Below, in pieces: positions 39,195 through 50,251 of a DNA stretch of 64,000 bases. The stretch comes from Desarmillaria ectypa (taxonomy: Eukaryota; Basidiomycota; Agaricomycetes; Agaricales; Physalacriaceae), in the NCBI GenBank assembly GCA_030407005.1, contig JAUDYN010000008.1, positions 2,170,001-2,234,000 of the forward strand. Direction: 5' to 3'. Position 1 is the first letter of the stretch, and each line of letters opens with the position of its first letter. The translations under genes and the position numbers were made by a program. The notes under the pieces were generated by a model. The model was not told where the DNA came from and made no database searches. It saw nothing but the letters and a program-made list of their open reading frames with translations.

Positions 39195-40400
39195 ATGTCT
39201 TCCTCTTCGTACACATCGCGAAGTCTCTATGACCTCTCCGGCCTCGTGGCTGTCGTTACTGGAGGCGGTACAGGAATAGGTCGAATATTCCACCTGAGGG
39301 TACTAGGCAAATAACTATAACTGAAATCGAAATAGGATACATGATCGCGCGAGGGCTTGCAGAGAACGGAGCCAAAGTATACATCACAGGGAGAAGGAAA
39401 GAAGTTCTAGATAAAGTCGTGGCGAGTATAAATGGGACAATGGTGGCGTACGTCCACTTGTTCCTTTTGTTCTGCTTGTGGTATTGACCATGATGCAGAC
39501 TACAGATGGATGTCACAGATAAGGAAAGCATACTCTCGGCAACGAAAGTTTTGGAGGAACAGGAAGGAAAACTGCACATTTTGGTTAACAAGTTGCGTAC
39601 ACCAACAGATACTATCCTTATCAACGCTTGAACTTTTTAACGATGGCATCTCCATCCAATGACAGTGCGGGTCAAGTCGGTCCTGTGTCCGGATTCTTCA
39701 ATCAGATGGATGCCCCAGAACATAAGGACGCCGAGACACTTGGTAAAGCGATGTTCAACGAATCAATGCCAGGATGGTCGGATCTCTATGCCATCAATGT
39801 TTTTCCCATCTTTTTCGTCACCATGGCATTCCTAGGGCTGCTTGATAAAGGGACGAAGGACTGCGTGAACGCCCGACCAGGATACACGGCCAGTGTCATC
39901 AACGTTACAAGTATCAGCGGTTTGATGAAACTGGCGCAGAATCACGTACGTTTTTGCATTTAAATCATCCCGCCTTTATATAGGCTTAGTGGCGTGGCAG
40001 TTCGCCTACAACAGCGCCAAAGCCGCCGCATCACAGTTGAATAAAATGCTCTCTACAGAACTCGCACTTAAAGGCGTACCTGTGCGCGTAAACGCCATAG
40101 CTCCTGGACCGTACGAGTCGGAGATGACGACCGATGTGATCACACCGGAGGAGGTGGACAGAATCGGGAAGGGAGTGTTGCCTGTACCTGCGAAGAGGGC
40201 TGGGAAGTAAGTTTTTTTTTTTTTTTTCCTATTCAATCTCTTCAATTCTGTTCGTGCCGGGTGATCAATGATGCTGACGGTGGCGAAACAGAGGCGAGGA
40301 GATGGCGGGCACGGCGGTTTACCTAGCTTCGCCGGCAGGGGGTTACATGAACGGGCAGGAGCTCGTTATCGATGGTGGTTATCTAGCAGTAAACCCATGA
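39195..40400 (+). CDS. Short-chain dehydrogenase/reductase (SDR)
   Basis: A classical SDR of about 300 residues. The start MSSSSYTSRSLYDLSGLVAV leads to the cofactor motif VVTGGGTGIG, whose last Gly codon is split by an intron. Next come YMIARGLAENGAKVYITGRR, LQMDVTDKES and LHILVNNAGQVGPVSGFF. The NNAG motif needs an intron from AA|GTTGCG to ATGACAG|T. The catalytic part is SVINVTSISG (Ser), then AYNSAKAAASQL (YxxxK), VRVNAIAPGPYESEM and the C-terminal GEEMAGTAVYLASPAGGYM, ending in NGQELVIDGGYLAVNP. The substrate is unknown. A poly-T tract sits just inside the last intron. Confidence 0.88.
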
Positions 40401-42608
40401 GCATAGTCTACGGGGAAATTTGGCAGGCAGATTGCTAGCCAAGTGAAGTTGCAGACATGTATTTTTGTACTTTTAAATTACTCCTCTTACACACCTTGTG
40501 CACTTGGTAGCAGCAGACTGATGGAAGCACATGGAGGTCCGCTTCCCCTCAGACGGTGCCGAACCCCAGAACGGAAGAGTTTAGCTCCGGAGTGATTATG
40601 TTAGTGGTGCCGTTCAGGCGTGTTGTGTCTTGGGGAGGCAACCATCGATGCAACGATTGAAGCCCACATGTACCCGAATATCGCATCACCTTGTTCGCAT
40701 TGGCGATGTATATACATCATGATGGAAGTACAGAGCAAGAGTCCAAAATGATAAGAAAAAGAGAAGTCTTTCAATGGTTAAATGGAGAAGTACCTGTAGC
40801 AGTTCCCCGCATCGCTGATTCCACCTCGTGGCGGAAGGAGTAAATTGATTCCGGCGGCGGGATGATAGGCATGTATTGTCAGAGATGTGACGTGTGAAGG
40901 AAGAACGTGTGATACATTATCAAGTTATAGTCAATTGGGATCTAGACTGCCTATCTCTCTGTGCAGTTGCTGTATTTGAGTTTAGAAGCACGATAATTAC
41001 GCCACCCAAGCTCGAGACCAAGCAATAGCCAAGACCTTGTGCCCGGCATCATGGACGATGTTATCAAGGCCCACCGGACTATCTGGAACACCAGATACGG
41101 CGGAACCAAATTACTTCCCCTAACTCCCCTAATCCACCTTGTTCCACCTCCTGTCGGGCGGGAACGGAGTTCCCGGGGATCAAAATACGTTTCGGAACTA
41201 CGGATTATACTGTGATCGATGACGCATAATTTGTGAAGACGCGATTTATCTTGGACAGTCAGGGGTTGCTAAGGGTTTGACGGCCGGGAGGTGTTGTTAG
41301 GTTTTGCACGAGGATACACGGCTAACTGATTAAAAGGGCCGACGGCTTTCAGGGCCTGGAAAATTACGGTACTATTGACCTGGACCAACGCAAGTACGTG
41401 TACATGTAATTAATATGGGGTTCTGACAAAAAGAGCCGACAATACGGACGGCAACTCGGAGTACTCGGAGGGACGAATGGGAGGGGAACGAATAGTAACA
41501 TGAAGGAGAAGCCAACAGTAAGGGTACCCAAGGTATGTCCGGTATTTATCCGGAGGGTAGCTGACATGGTAAGACATGGGAAAAAGGCATCGTGTCCAAG
41601 TCGATAGAGGTCGAGATTCCTGAGAAGTTCCTTACCCCATTTCCGAACCCCGCCCCCATAGTGATCGGAGGAAAGCTGATATGTATTCGCAGCTCACAGT
41701 CATCACGGCGAACAGAACACACATTAAATGTTGAGGCCTGAGTCGATCGACATGTATACTTGCTGAGTTTCCACAGGTAAACATACGAGGTTATGGCACA
41801 GGAAGGGGGATAAACCCGAAATTGTAGGCTGGAATGTATGGGTATGGGTCCAGTACATCATAACAATAGTAGAGAATTCGAAGGGGTACAAGATAGAGAG
41901 TCAGGTGAGGGTTTTACAGGGTCTGGATGCCGTTATGGCCGCAGACTTGCATGAAGATTGGTAAGACGCATGGGGGTAGCCCGTAGGCCTGGAAGGTCGA
42001 GGTCCTAGGCAATTCTCCGGAAGTAGAGTGGTCGGATACAAAGAAGGTTAGAGGCGACTTCTGGGGAGTCGCGACCTTGGCAACGTGAAAGAATGGACGA
42101 AATGTTACGTGACAGAAAGGCGGGCCGCCAACTACTAAATGCAATGGTGAAAATAAATGATCTGAAATAAATGAAAGCAATGGTCAGCTGGCGTGGGGAA
42201 GTGGGGGGGGGGGCATTGGGGAACGGGCCGGAATAACTAAGTTCCAATGATCAATGTGACGGTCAAATCAGGAAGAAGCAATAGAGAAAGGAGAACGAGT
42301 AATGTAGAAAGAATGGAAGAAAGAAGGAAACAATCTGGGGTGGTAATTCGAAGGGCTACTCCAGTCTGGAGTTGACTGGAAGGCGTCTACCCCAGGCTGA
42401 GGGGATGATGCCGGGGCATGCCGGAGCGAATCATATTAGTTCCGGCGGCGGAGGAAGCGGATAAGCCATCGGCCCGGAATAAGATCGGCGGTCTCCGCCC
42501 TGAAACGCCCGTCATCTCGCCACTGGTCGACCCCTTGGCTCTGTTCTTCAACCCTACCTTAAGTTCTGGCAACTAGCCAGCCCCACCTCCCTTTGGTTCC
42601 CTACCATC
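40401..42608. other. Long upstream region of the creA-like gene
   Basis: 2.2 kb without a recognisable gene. G-runs occur at 42194-42213, and several SYGGRG-type hexamers (for example 42193, 42201, 42335) occur at about the chance rate. Short minus ORFs lack motifs. Confidence 0.4.
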
Positions 42609-44345
42609 ATGGTATCCTCCACACAACCAGACAAGCCTGTTCCTCGTCCTTACAAGTGTCCGTATCCTCTCTGTGGCCGTGCTTTCAGCCGTCTGGAGCA
42701 TCAGACACGGCATATACGTACCCACACCGGCGAGAAGCCCTTTGTATGCAGTTTTCCGTCCTGCGAAAAACGGTTTTCGAGGAGTGACGAGCTCACAAGG
42801 CATTCACGGATACACAACAATGATCATAACAATATCACTCATCACCAGCCCCCGAAGAAGACAAAGTCGAGGGGTACTGGCTCTCCAGATCATACCGATG
42901 AACCAGAGGAAACCCAAGTCAGGGTAAAGAAGAAAGCGAGAAGCAGAGCAAACAGCGACGATGAGGTACGCTGCAATCTGACTGCTCTAAGCGCCTTTAT
43001 CTCATATTTGAGTTTTCAGGACGACTCTTATGCCCGGCCGACGTCTGTCGGTTCCTATGATATCCCCCATTCTCGGCGCAGTCATCCCCACTCATCCACG
43101 ACTCCCCCGACGACGACGTCATCATTCACGACACTGTCTTCTGTCGCCATGGACGAGCTATATGCCCTCGAACGCGAGGAGGCACTGCGCCGCGCGGAGT
43201 ATGAGGCACGCCATGCGGAAGCTCTGCGACGGGCAGAATACGAAACACGTGCACGAGGTGGTCCAGGGCTCGATTTTTCTATTCTACAGCAGTATCCCTC
43301 ACGTCTCAGCAAGAGCGCTACAACTTCACCAGTTTCGACGCCAGCACTGCATTCGTATGATGACAGCCGCGGCTACTTTGGCATTTCTAACGAGCGCGAT
43401 TACTATCAGCCTCGCATCCACCATCGACATTCACGGTATCAAGTCGTCTCAGATGACGAAGAGGGCCCAGGTAGCAGCAGCGCCAGTGAACGGAAAATCA
43501 CCCGCAGACTATCTGGTCCCGCTTGGCAGATGACACCTTTCTCTACACGTCCAAGCGGGGATGACTCTGGCCATCACGTCGATTCTACCGCCAAGCATCC
43601 TCATCATTCCCACCCTCATCATCCATACTACATTCCATCACATCACCCCCACCCCCATCATGTGCCCCCACCCCCACAATATCACGAGAGTCCTTCTCCA
43701 GTAAGCTCTGACTCAGATTCTCACGTCACCCAAAGTCATTATGCTCGTCAGCCTCATTCTCCCTACTCCAGTAACGTAAGGACTACAAGCGCTTCTACGT
43801 CTCATACACCAAGTACAAGTCCTTTTCTTGCCCCAATGAAGGGGCTTAACTTGCACAGCGCAAATCCTTCCCGTGCGCCTTCACCGGTGCTAGCTATGCT
43901 GCCTCCCCCTGGCCTGCCGTACCACCACCACCACCAAAGCAGTCAGAGCGGACGGAGTAGCCCCACGAGCCGGAGCGAGAGCCCCCCACACCACATGCCT
44001 TCGCACGGCTCGCATCACCATCATCATCTCGCTCATTCTGTGCGGATGGCCTTCGGAATGACGCCAATTCACCCCCATGTCACGCCTCCTGAGTCAAGTT
44101 CCTCATCGCGAGAAAGTCACAGTCCAGGCGCGTGGAGCGGTGGCGGCAGTAGCCCCAGGATTACGTTGGCGCCGCTCAAGATAGCAGAAGATAGCAGCGG
44201 CGGAGAAGTCGAGGAGAAGGTGGTATCTTTGACTGAGGAGGACAGTGAGAAGAGTGGGGAGCGGGAGAAGTTACCGGGATTCAGCCTCTTTGAGGCAGCA
44301 GTTCGGGGTGAGGGCGCGTTACCGGTGGTCGGTGTGGGTTGGTAA
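42609..44345 (+). CDS. CreA/Cre1-type C2H2 carbon catabolite repressor
   Basis: A nuclear zinc-finger repressor of genes for alternative carbon sources. After [14 protein letters not shown] come two C2H2 fingers: [20 protein letters not shown] with [10 protein letters not shown], and [20 protein letters not shown] with HSRIHNN. These are nearly invariant in CreA/Mig1 proteins. The first finger has the Cx4C spacing typical of basidiomycetes. The rest is low complexity, with Ser/Pro/His-rich runs ([17 protein letters not shown]), KKKARSRAN as a likely nuclear signal, and an acidic tail before ending [10 protein letters not shown] 54-nt intron (42966-43019, GTACGC...TTTCAG) has no stop and is a multiple of three. 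Spliced and retained forms would be 560 and 578 residues. Likely targets in this window are the GH15 and GH27 genes. Confidence 0.92.
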   Translation: MVSSTQPDKPVPRPYKCPYPLCGRAFSRLEHQTRHIRTHTGEKPFVCSFPSCEKRFSRSDELTRHSRIHNNDHNNITHHQPPKKTKSRGTGSPDHTDEPEETQVRVKKKARSRANSDDEVRCNLTALSAFISYLSFQDDSYARPTSVGSYDIPHSRRSHPHSSTTPPTTTSSFTTLSSVAMDELYALEREEALRRAEYEARHAEALRRAEYETRARGGPGLDFSILQQYPSRLSKSATTSPVSTPALHSYDDSRGYFGISNERDYYQPRIHHRHSRYQVVSDDEEGPGSSSASERKITRRLSGPAWQMTPFSTRPSGDDSGHHVDSTAKHPHHSHPHHPYYIPSHHPHPHHVPPPPQYHESPSPVSSDSDSHVTQSHYARQPHSPYSSNVRTTSASTSHTPSTSPFLAPMKGLNLHSANPSRAPSPVLAMLPPPGLPYHHHHQSSQSGRSSPTSRSESPPHHMPSHGSHHHHHLAHSVRMAFGMTPIHPHVTPPESSSSSRESHSPGAWSGGGSSPRITLAPLKIAEDSSGGEVEEKVVSLTEEDSEKSGEREKLPGFSLFEAAVRGEGALPVVGVGW

Positions 44346-47300
44346 TGACTATGTTATTGCGTTTTGCCTTACCTAACGATGGTTGGTGCGATTGTCTTCA
44401 TGTTCTTGTTTTTGTTCTTTTGGTTATCCATGCTATGTTTATTGCCTAAGGGCCCATCAATAATCAGGGCTCTCTTTTACTACGATTCCTTTCACTATAT
44501 AGATTTTTGCATCCCATCTCATTCGCAAATTATACCAACTAGATAGAACTATAGAGCCTTTTTAGAGTATGCTTCCTTATCATATACTACAGGTACTGTG
44601 CTGTAATTGTGGCGTTGATTACAATTCCATATTGGCAGTGGGGCGAACGTGTCGTTTATCAGACGTGTTGGATACTGAGAAAAAGAAGAAACGTAGTTCT
44701 TTCTGACCATGGCACGCGGCGCCAAGAAACATCATGCTCATTCTATTGGCTCACATGAGCTTAAGTATGCCTTCTGACATATCAGCTGGTGGGTTTCGTG
44801 CGGTCCAGAGGAGGAGTGCTCTCGTACGTCTTTTATACACAGCCAACGTAAATTCCGGAGTCTGATACGTCAGTCGGATGTCAAAGCGGACGATCTGATA
44901 TTATCTTATCAAGGGACCTAGCAAAAATCTATCCTTATCGTTTCATTCCAATTTCCAACCTGGTTCGGCATGATTTCAGTTGTGTATTTCGTGGTTTTTC
45001 AAACGTTTTACCTTTTTACGGGTCGCCGGCTTACTGATCATCCGATTCACTCCGCAGTTCCATTTTCCATGAGGCAGGCGACGTCGCAATGTGTTCCGAA
45101 TTCTAGTGAAAGGCTTGGCCTTTCAGCTTTCCGACGTTACCGCTAACATCATGACTTACCGGACCAATTTTTGAACGGCCCGCTCACCTCGTCCTTCGCA
45201 ACAATCATGCATGACTCCGTACTTCCTATTTATTCCGAAGACTGCTACACGAAAGTGGGGCGCGTTTCCTTCCGTTGTTCCGTGTCGACACATGTTTCGT
45301 CGTTTAATCAACAATCAAATTCGATTTAAAGGGTATTCACGTGTCGTATATCATTATGCCGGACCCCCCTCGACGTCGCGTGTAAGGGTACGGTACGTGC
45401 AGATCCCGGACCCTGGAATATATCTCGGTGCTATTCCCTGAGGGTATAAGTGAACTTTCGACACTTCGAGCGGATCCCGATGGAATTAGAACATCTCGCA
45501 CTGAGAATTGCAGACCCTGATTTCCCGAGCCAAGTAGAGGGTTAAAGATAAGTACTTCACTTGATCGAGAATCATACCGGGGTAGATAGTAGGTTTCCAA
45601 GAGACGTCGTGCTCCAAGTTCAAACGATAGCACTGGTATACGTAGTACAGAGGGTCTAGAACACGAAAGCGAGGCTTCAATGTGGTAAATGCGAGACGAC
45701 GGAACGGAAAGGCGCCGGTTCCTAAAGGGAGCAAAGAGGATACGAATTCTTTAGCTGCGATATAGTATTCCACGCATATAATGCACCTCCGCAGCAGCAT
45801 GCGCATTGAAGCCATTGGAATGCGCGCAGCATTGTATCGTGTAGTCGTTCATAGCTCGCACTCGGAGATAACCGTCTTTTAGCGGAGACGACCCACAAAA
45901 AAGCCCCCGAATGGAAAAATCAGCACTCTGTTCCGATAGGGACTCGAGTGGAAATTCGAAATCCAGTGCCTATCACCATTGAATGACGCGTCTAGAACCA
46001 AATTGAAGTAATAACAATGGAATTGAACATTCAGTCTTCGGAAGGCATCTGTCCTCAAGACAAAGGCTTTCAGGTTCCTCTAAGACAGGACTGATCATGC
46101 TCGCATGGCAAGTCCAAAAAGAGAAAGCTCAGCTTCGAGAATTAGTCATCAAAGGGCTGAAATGAATTCGCGGTTCGAAAGCGGTTCCGAGAATTCTCGA
46201 AGCCAAGGCCTTTGGACGAAGGTATGACAGAATCAACAGTGCCGGGATTTGATACACACAGCCTAGAGCTGTTACACATAAGACTCTTTGGAGCTCGCTA
46301 TGTGCACATTTATACGTACCTTACATCGTAAGAGTCAGGCAACAAAGATCGAGAACCGGACGAGCGTGAGCTTACAGGTTTTGGTTCGGTGATATCCGTG
46401 CATTCACCCAGGTGATGAACCTGAACCTGAGATCCAGATTCATCTTCCAGTCTCGATGTGTTTGTACAATCCAAAGCTCCGTCAGATGCATTCTCACATG
46501 TCGGGAATTCTGCATATGCCTGATTTAGCTTTATTATGTCACTCTTTTCTAATATACTCTTGTCGCAAATTATAAAGTGTTAAGTGTAGCCTGAGGGCCC
46601 TAATATTTTGTCGGACTTATTTTCCGAATGTGCTCATTTATTCTCCTGTAAAAAATATCTTGATAGGCCCGGTGGTTTAGAATTTTGTTGATGTGGAATA
46701 CAATGTCACGTGTCACGTGTCACGTTTTCAACCTTATGAGGTCCTACAAGGCTGCATAAAGCCTTATATAGCATTAAATGGAGAGTGACATTATTATGTT
46801 CCAAAATGAGGCATTTGCAAAAATATCCGACAAATTTTTCAGCCGCAACGAACAAATTTTGATGGTTTGTCTTATCCGCGCTGTAGCAATGTGCGTGGAG
46901 GCCTCGGCATCTATGGACACTTCGCCTGCGATTGATCCATCGAATGTTCGAAATATTATCCTGTGTGCCAACAATCAGGTGATTAAGCAGATAGTTCTCC
47001 TGTGAGAAACCAATAATTTAAAGTTCTGAAGCACGCTCAGGACCAGAACTCACATACTTTGAAAGGAGAATGCTCAACAAGTCTCTGTCCACCTTCAAAC
47101 CGCAGTTATCGGTGAAGCGAAAGAGTTCGAATCAATACTCCTGTACTGCATTCCTGGATTAGGACCAATCTTCGATTTATTGATTACTGATCTGTATTTG
47201 GTACGGGGTAAGAGCAGAAACGCGTCGTGAAATTTAACTGACATTGTGTGGTCCTTCCCGCGAAGACAATGTGTATAAGGTTCGAATTGAAACCTCTTTT

Positions 47301-48143
47301 GTCAACCTTACGGATTGATCGAACCAATTCAAGTGTAAGTTGAACGTCGACGATTATGTTCCGTGGTAGCTGTCGCGATGAATGTCAGCAATATACGTAG
47401 GCGACACTGCCATCCAGTTCCCCAAGACACGGGCATCAATTTCCAGAGAGTGAAGAATCTAAGATATCTTTCGGGCAGAACCTCGGGCAAATAGAACAGC
47501 GGATGTTCAGCAGCAGCAGTAAGGTCTATGCCCAAATTTACGTCCGTTGTCACTCATTGAGGATGGGCTGGTCAATCGAAAGAGTCCACAGTCAAATAAG
47601 TAAGCTCGAGTGTTCCAGGCGGGAACAGGAAGAAAGAGGGTACCGGACGCTTGGTAACGAGGGCAGCGGCCCGGCATTCTGTCCACGGCAGTCAGGGTCA
47701 AGGGTGGACCGTTCATGGTGCCCTTGACTTCGACTACCTCACTATTAGGCTGACCAGAGGCAGACAAGAACTGAGCAGATATTTTTCAGTTGCATGTTCA
47801 TGCGTATACCCCAAGAACAAAAAATGATCGCACAAAAATCCAAAAGATTATGAAGGGCTGGAAATACTGGATATCTGAAAATCCAAGGTCTGAGGACAAA
47901 GCCTTTGGGAAAATCACATCGGTTCAGTGTCATGCTGGCTACTGATTAGTCGCAAAGTCCGGTGCTAGTCACAACTCGGCGACAGGCAGGGCACTTTTTG
48001 ACCTACTCTTTTCTCACAGCCCCGAGCGGGATTACGTGCCTATATATTTAAACTTTAGCATAGAAAAAGGTGGCTCGCTAAGCTAAGGAAGGAAGCCAAA
48101 GGACGCGCGTCTGGCAAAAGCGTCAACGTTTGGAAAGGAATTG
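44346..48143. other. Gene desert
   Basis: 3.8 kb in which I can support no gene. Motif-free ORFs occur at 45211-45441 (+), 45337-45815 (-), 46774-47005 (both strands) and 47329-47767 (-). A triple TGTCACG repeat lies at 46704-46724. I found no transposase motif or terminal repeats. Confidence 0.4.
46704..46724. repeat. Three tandem TGTCACG units
   Basis: A perfect 7-bp repeat in three copies, which creates two CACGTG E-boxes spaced 7 bp apart (46707-46712, 46714-46719). Confidence 0.7.
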
Positions 48144-48371
48144 TCACCCGATCGACCGGTTGAGGCTACGTTGTGCGGGTCGCACGACGGTCAAATTCAT
48201 CCTGCCCACGTGCTGTGCGTATTTCGCACATGTTGACGACAAAAGAGCCAAGTAACGCGAGAGAAGATCGGTGAGAACTAAGGACGCCTGGAAAGAAGAC
48301 CGGGAGAAGTTCGATGCATGGAGCGTCCTATGTGTTGCAGATTCCAAAAGTTTTTGTGCGGCATTATCCAT
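48144..48371 (-). CDS. Short histone-fold (bromodomain-associated type) ORF, possibly truncated
   Basis: The 75-codon frame starts MDNAAQKLLESATHRTLHAS and continues FSRSSFQASLVLTDLLSRYL and LALLSSTCAKYAQHVGRMNL. This matches the helix pattern of bromodomain-associated (TAF3/TAF8-like) histone folds, including the AG/VGR motif that normally precedes the last helix. The usual continuation (a V-DA--AL-ELG type helix) is absent; the frame instead ends in VVRPAQRSLNRSIG. An intron from GTCGTG to GCCAG is possible, but the exon after it does not restore the helix. It is either a gene with a diverged 3' exon or a truncated relic. Confidence 0.5.
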   Translation of the reverse strand: MDNAAQKLLESATHRTLHASNFSRSSFQASLVLTDLLSRYLALLSSTCAKYAQHVGRMNLTVVRPAQRSLNRSIG

Positions 48372-48856
48372 GAGCGGTGGAGGCGACGACAAGACGACGA
48401 GCGTCGCTGTTTAGCGCGCCCTGTGGTCACCGTTCGAGTTCAGCCGTATCCCGAAGTCGTGACCGTCACAGGCATTAAATGATGACTCTCCCCACGCCAC
48501 CGCGACCTTGCCTAAGAAAATGGTGACAAAGCAGGGATGCCGATGACCAGACAAATAAGTTCATGACCACGTCGCATGAGGCCTCACAACCACAGTGTCA
48601 AGGTCAAGGTTGGTCACCGTACAACACTGGGTCACTGTGACTGACCTCACTTGGGTGTACTACTACTCTGTATCAAGTTGCTTGATCGGTAACATTAGAA
48701 CTGGGTACATTTGGACTTGACACTCCGTTCCTCGTACCAGCGCTTATCAACTGCGTCTTCTAATGAGCTTGCCAATATTTACTGCCAGTCCGTACCTATA
48801 TCGGAGGTTCAATCTATAAATGGGGAGTACAACTTCATCGAATCAGCATCTTCGCA
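48372..48856. other. Divergent intergenic region
   Basis: 485 bp between the histone-fold ORF and the one-TM gene. It has repeated GTCAC/GTGAC words (about 48595-48650) and no gene. Confidence 0.4.
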
Positions 48857-49622
48857 ATGCCGGCCCTCTCAATTCCTGAACTTTTCCAACTAGTCATGCT
48901 CACCTTGTCCTCGACCTCGCTTGCGCGACTTCCTCTGATTTCTGTCATGGTGGTCTTCATCAGTGTCATTGTGCATACCCTCGTTTATCCCTATCTTGGT
49001 CCCTACGCCCCCGCAGATGTCAGGGAGAAGATTGTAAAAATCATGAAGGATGCGAAGGTCACATATGACTTGTTGAAGCACGGGCGCATCGCTCAACTAG
49101 CAGATGAAGAGGAGCATCGCAAGTGAGCTCTGGGCCAACCATTGTGTTATCACATCTTCTTACTCTGCAACATAGACACAGTGCCGCTTATGATGCACTG
49201 TTTCAGCAGCACCTCAGTGATCTCTACCACGAGCGCGCCCTTTTCCTCTATCTTATGCATTCCTTCCGCTTCTGGCACGATGCAGGGATATGGCGATCTG
49301 ACATCAGTAGCTGGGTCAACAAAATGAAAGTACGTGAGACTCTTGCATTTCGCTTGGTATCCCTGGTATCAACTGAAGTTTGTGCTACAGGCGGCCATCA
49401 AGGCAAAACAACTGACCTCGGGATCTACCAATACCCCCGACGATTTCAGATTGGAAGCAAAAATAGCAAACACTAGCTCTGGTAAGGGCTATTCCAATAT
49501 CTCATGGGGTAGTCACTCATCGTTGCATCCTAGAACCCAGTTTATATGCATCCACGTCGAGCATCAATGCTGACGATGTTATGCTGAGTGTCATTAGAAC
49601 CAGAAATTTAGTATATAAGTAG
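48857..49622 (+). CDS. Uncharacterised single-pass membrane protein
   Basis: The start MPALSIPELFQLVMLTLSST leads to one strong hydrophobic segment (LISVMVVFISVIVHTLVY). A soluble domain follows, with DVREKIVKIMKDAKVTYDLL, then HSAAYDALFQQHLSDLYHER and FLYLMHSFRFWHDAGIWRSD across the first intron. Next is AAIKAKQLTSGSTNTPDDFR. The last intron (GTAAGG...CCTAG) gives the ending NADDVMLSVIRTRNLVYK. I do not recognise the family. Consistent short introns and clean joining support it as a real gene. Confidence 0.6.
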
Positions 49623-50251
49623 CATAGCTCTCACTGTATATTCTCCAGCTTCAAGCTAAAGTTTAATCACACTGAACTTACTTGTCCACTCACTCCTCTT
49701 GCCTAAGGCTAAAACCTTAGTCTTGCATCTTCCTCAACAATGCTCAGAGACTCAGCAGGTGACTGTATGAAGGTGATCTTCAGTATTGGTGTGTTTGCTT
49801 CATGAGTTAGCAGGCATTGGCTTACCGCTGTCATCCAGAATCCTACCCTCTATCCTCTATGCAAGGCCCTAGCAGTAGTAGAGGTGGTAGCTCAGCTCCA
49901 CCAAGCAAGGAGGATATCACCAATATTGTCTAATTGCGTACTGTGGTGAAACCCCTCATAGTTTATGGGCTTCCCAATCATCGTCACTTCTATAGTCCCG
50001 ATAGTCATCCACTGTATCCATAGGGCATCATCCTATTCACAGACGAGTTTAGTCTGGCTTACAAGCCACTCCGAAATTTATGTATCTTTGCATGAATCAA
50101 GGAGTCACAGCATATTGATGAATACATCTTGCACTGAGAGATATACGTTAAATAATGCATCACTTGTTATATATTTATATACAATCCCAAATGTTCTAAG
50201 AAAATTAAGCTGTCCTTGAAAAGTATAGCAAATCTAAGACCCGCTAGGTCA
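49623..50251. other. Intergenic region
   Basis: 629 bp between convergent genes; AT-rich near 50.17 kb. No gene is seen. Confidence 0.4.

Noticed and set aside
42193..42340. SYGGRG hexamers upstream of the creA-like gene as autoregulatory sites
   Set aside because: The count is not above chance in 2.2 kb, and part of it comes from a G-run.
46774..47005. Overlapping 66-75 codon ORFs on both strands
   Set aside because: They have no motifs and no splice structure. Antisense overlap of this kind is typical of chance frames.
47279..47300. GGTTCGAA-type words as possible tRNA T-arm (also near 3802 and 46150)
   Set aside because: No acceptor or anticodon stems can be folded around them. The 3802 case lies in the Qng1 relic.
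47329..47767. Two overlapping minus ORFs that could be exons of one gene
   Set aside because: An intron can be imagined between them, but no family motif or clear start context supports it. Mentioned only in the desert entry.
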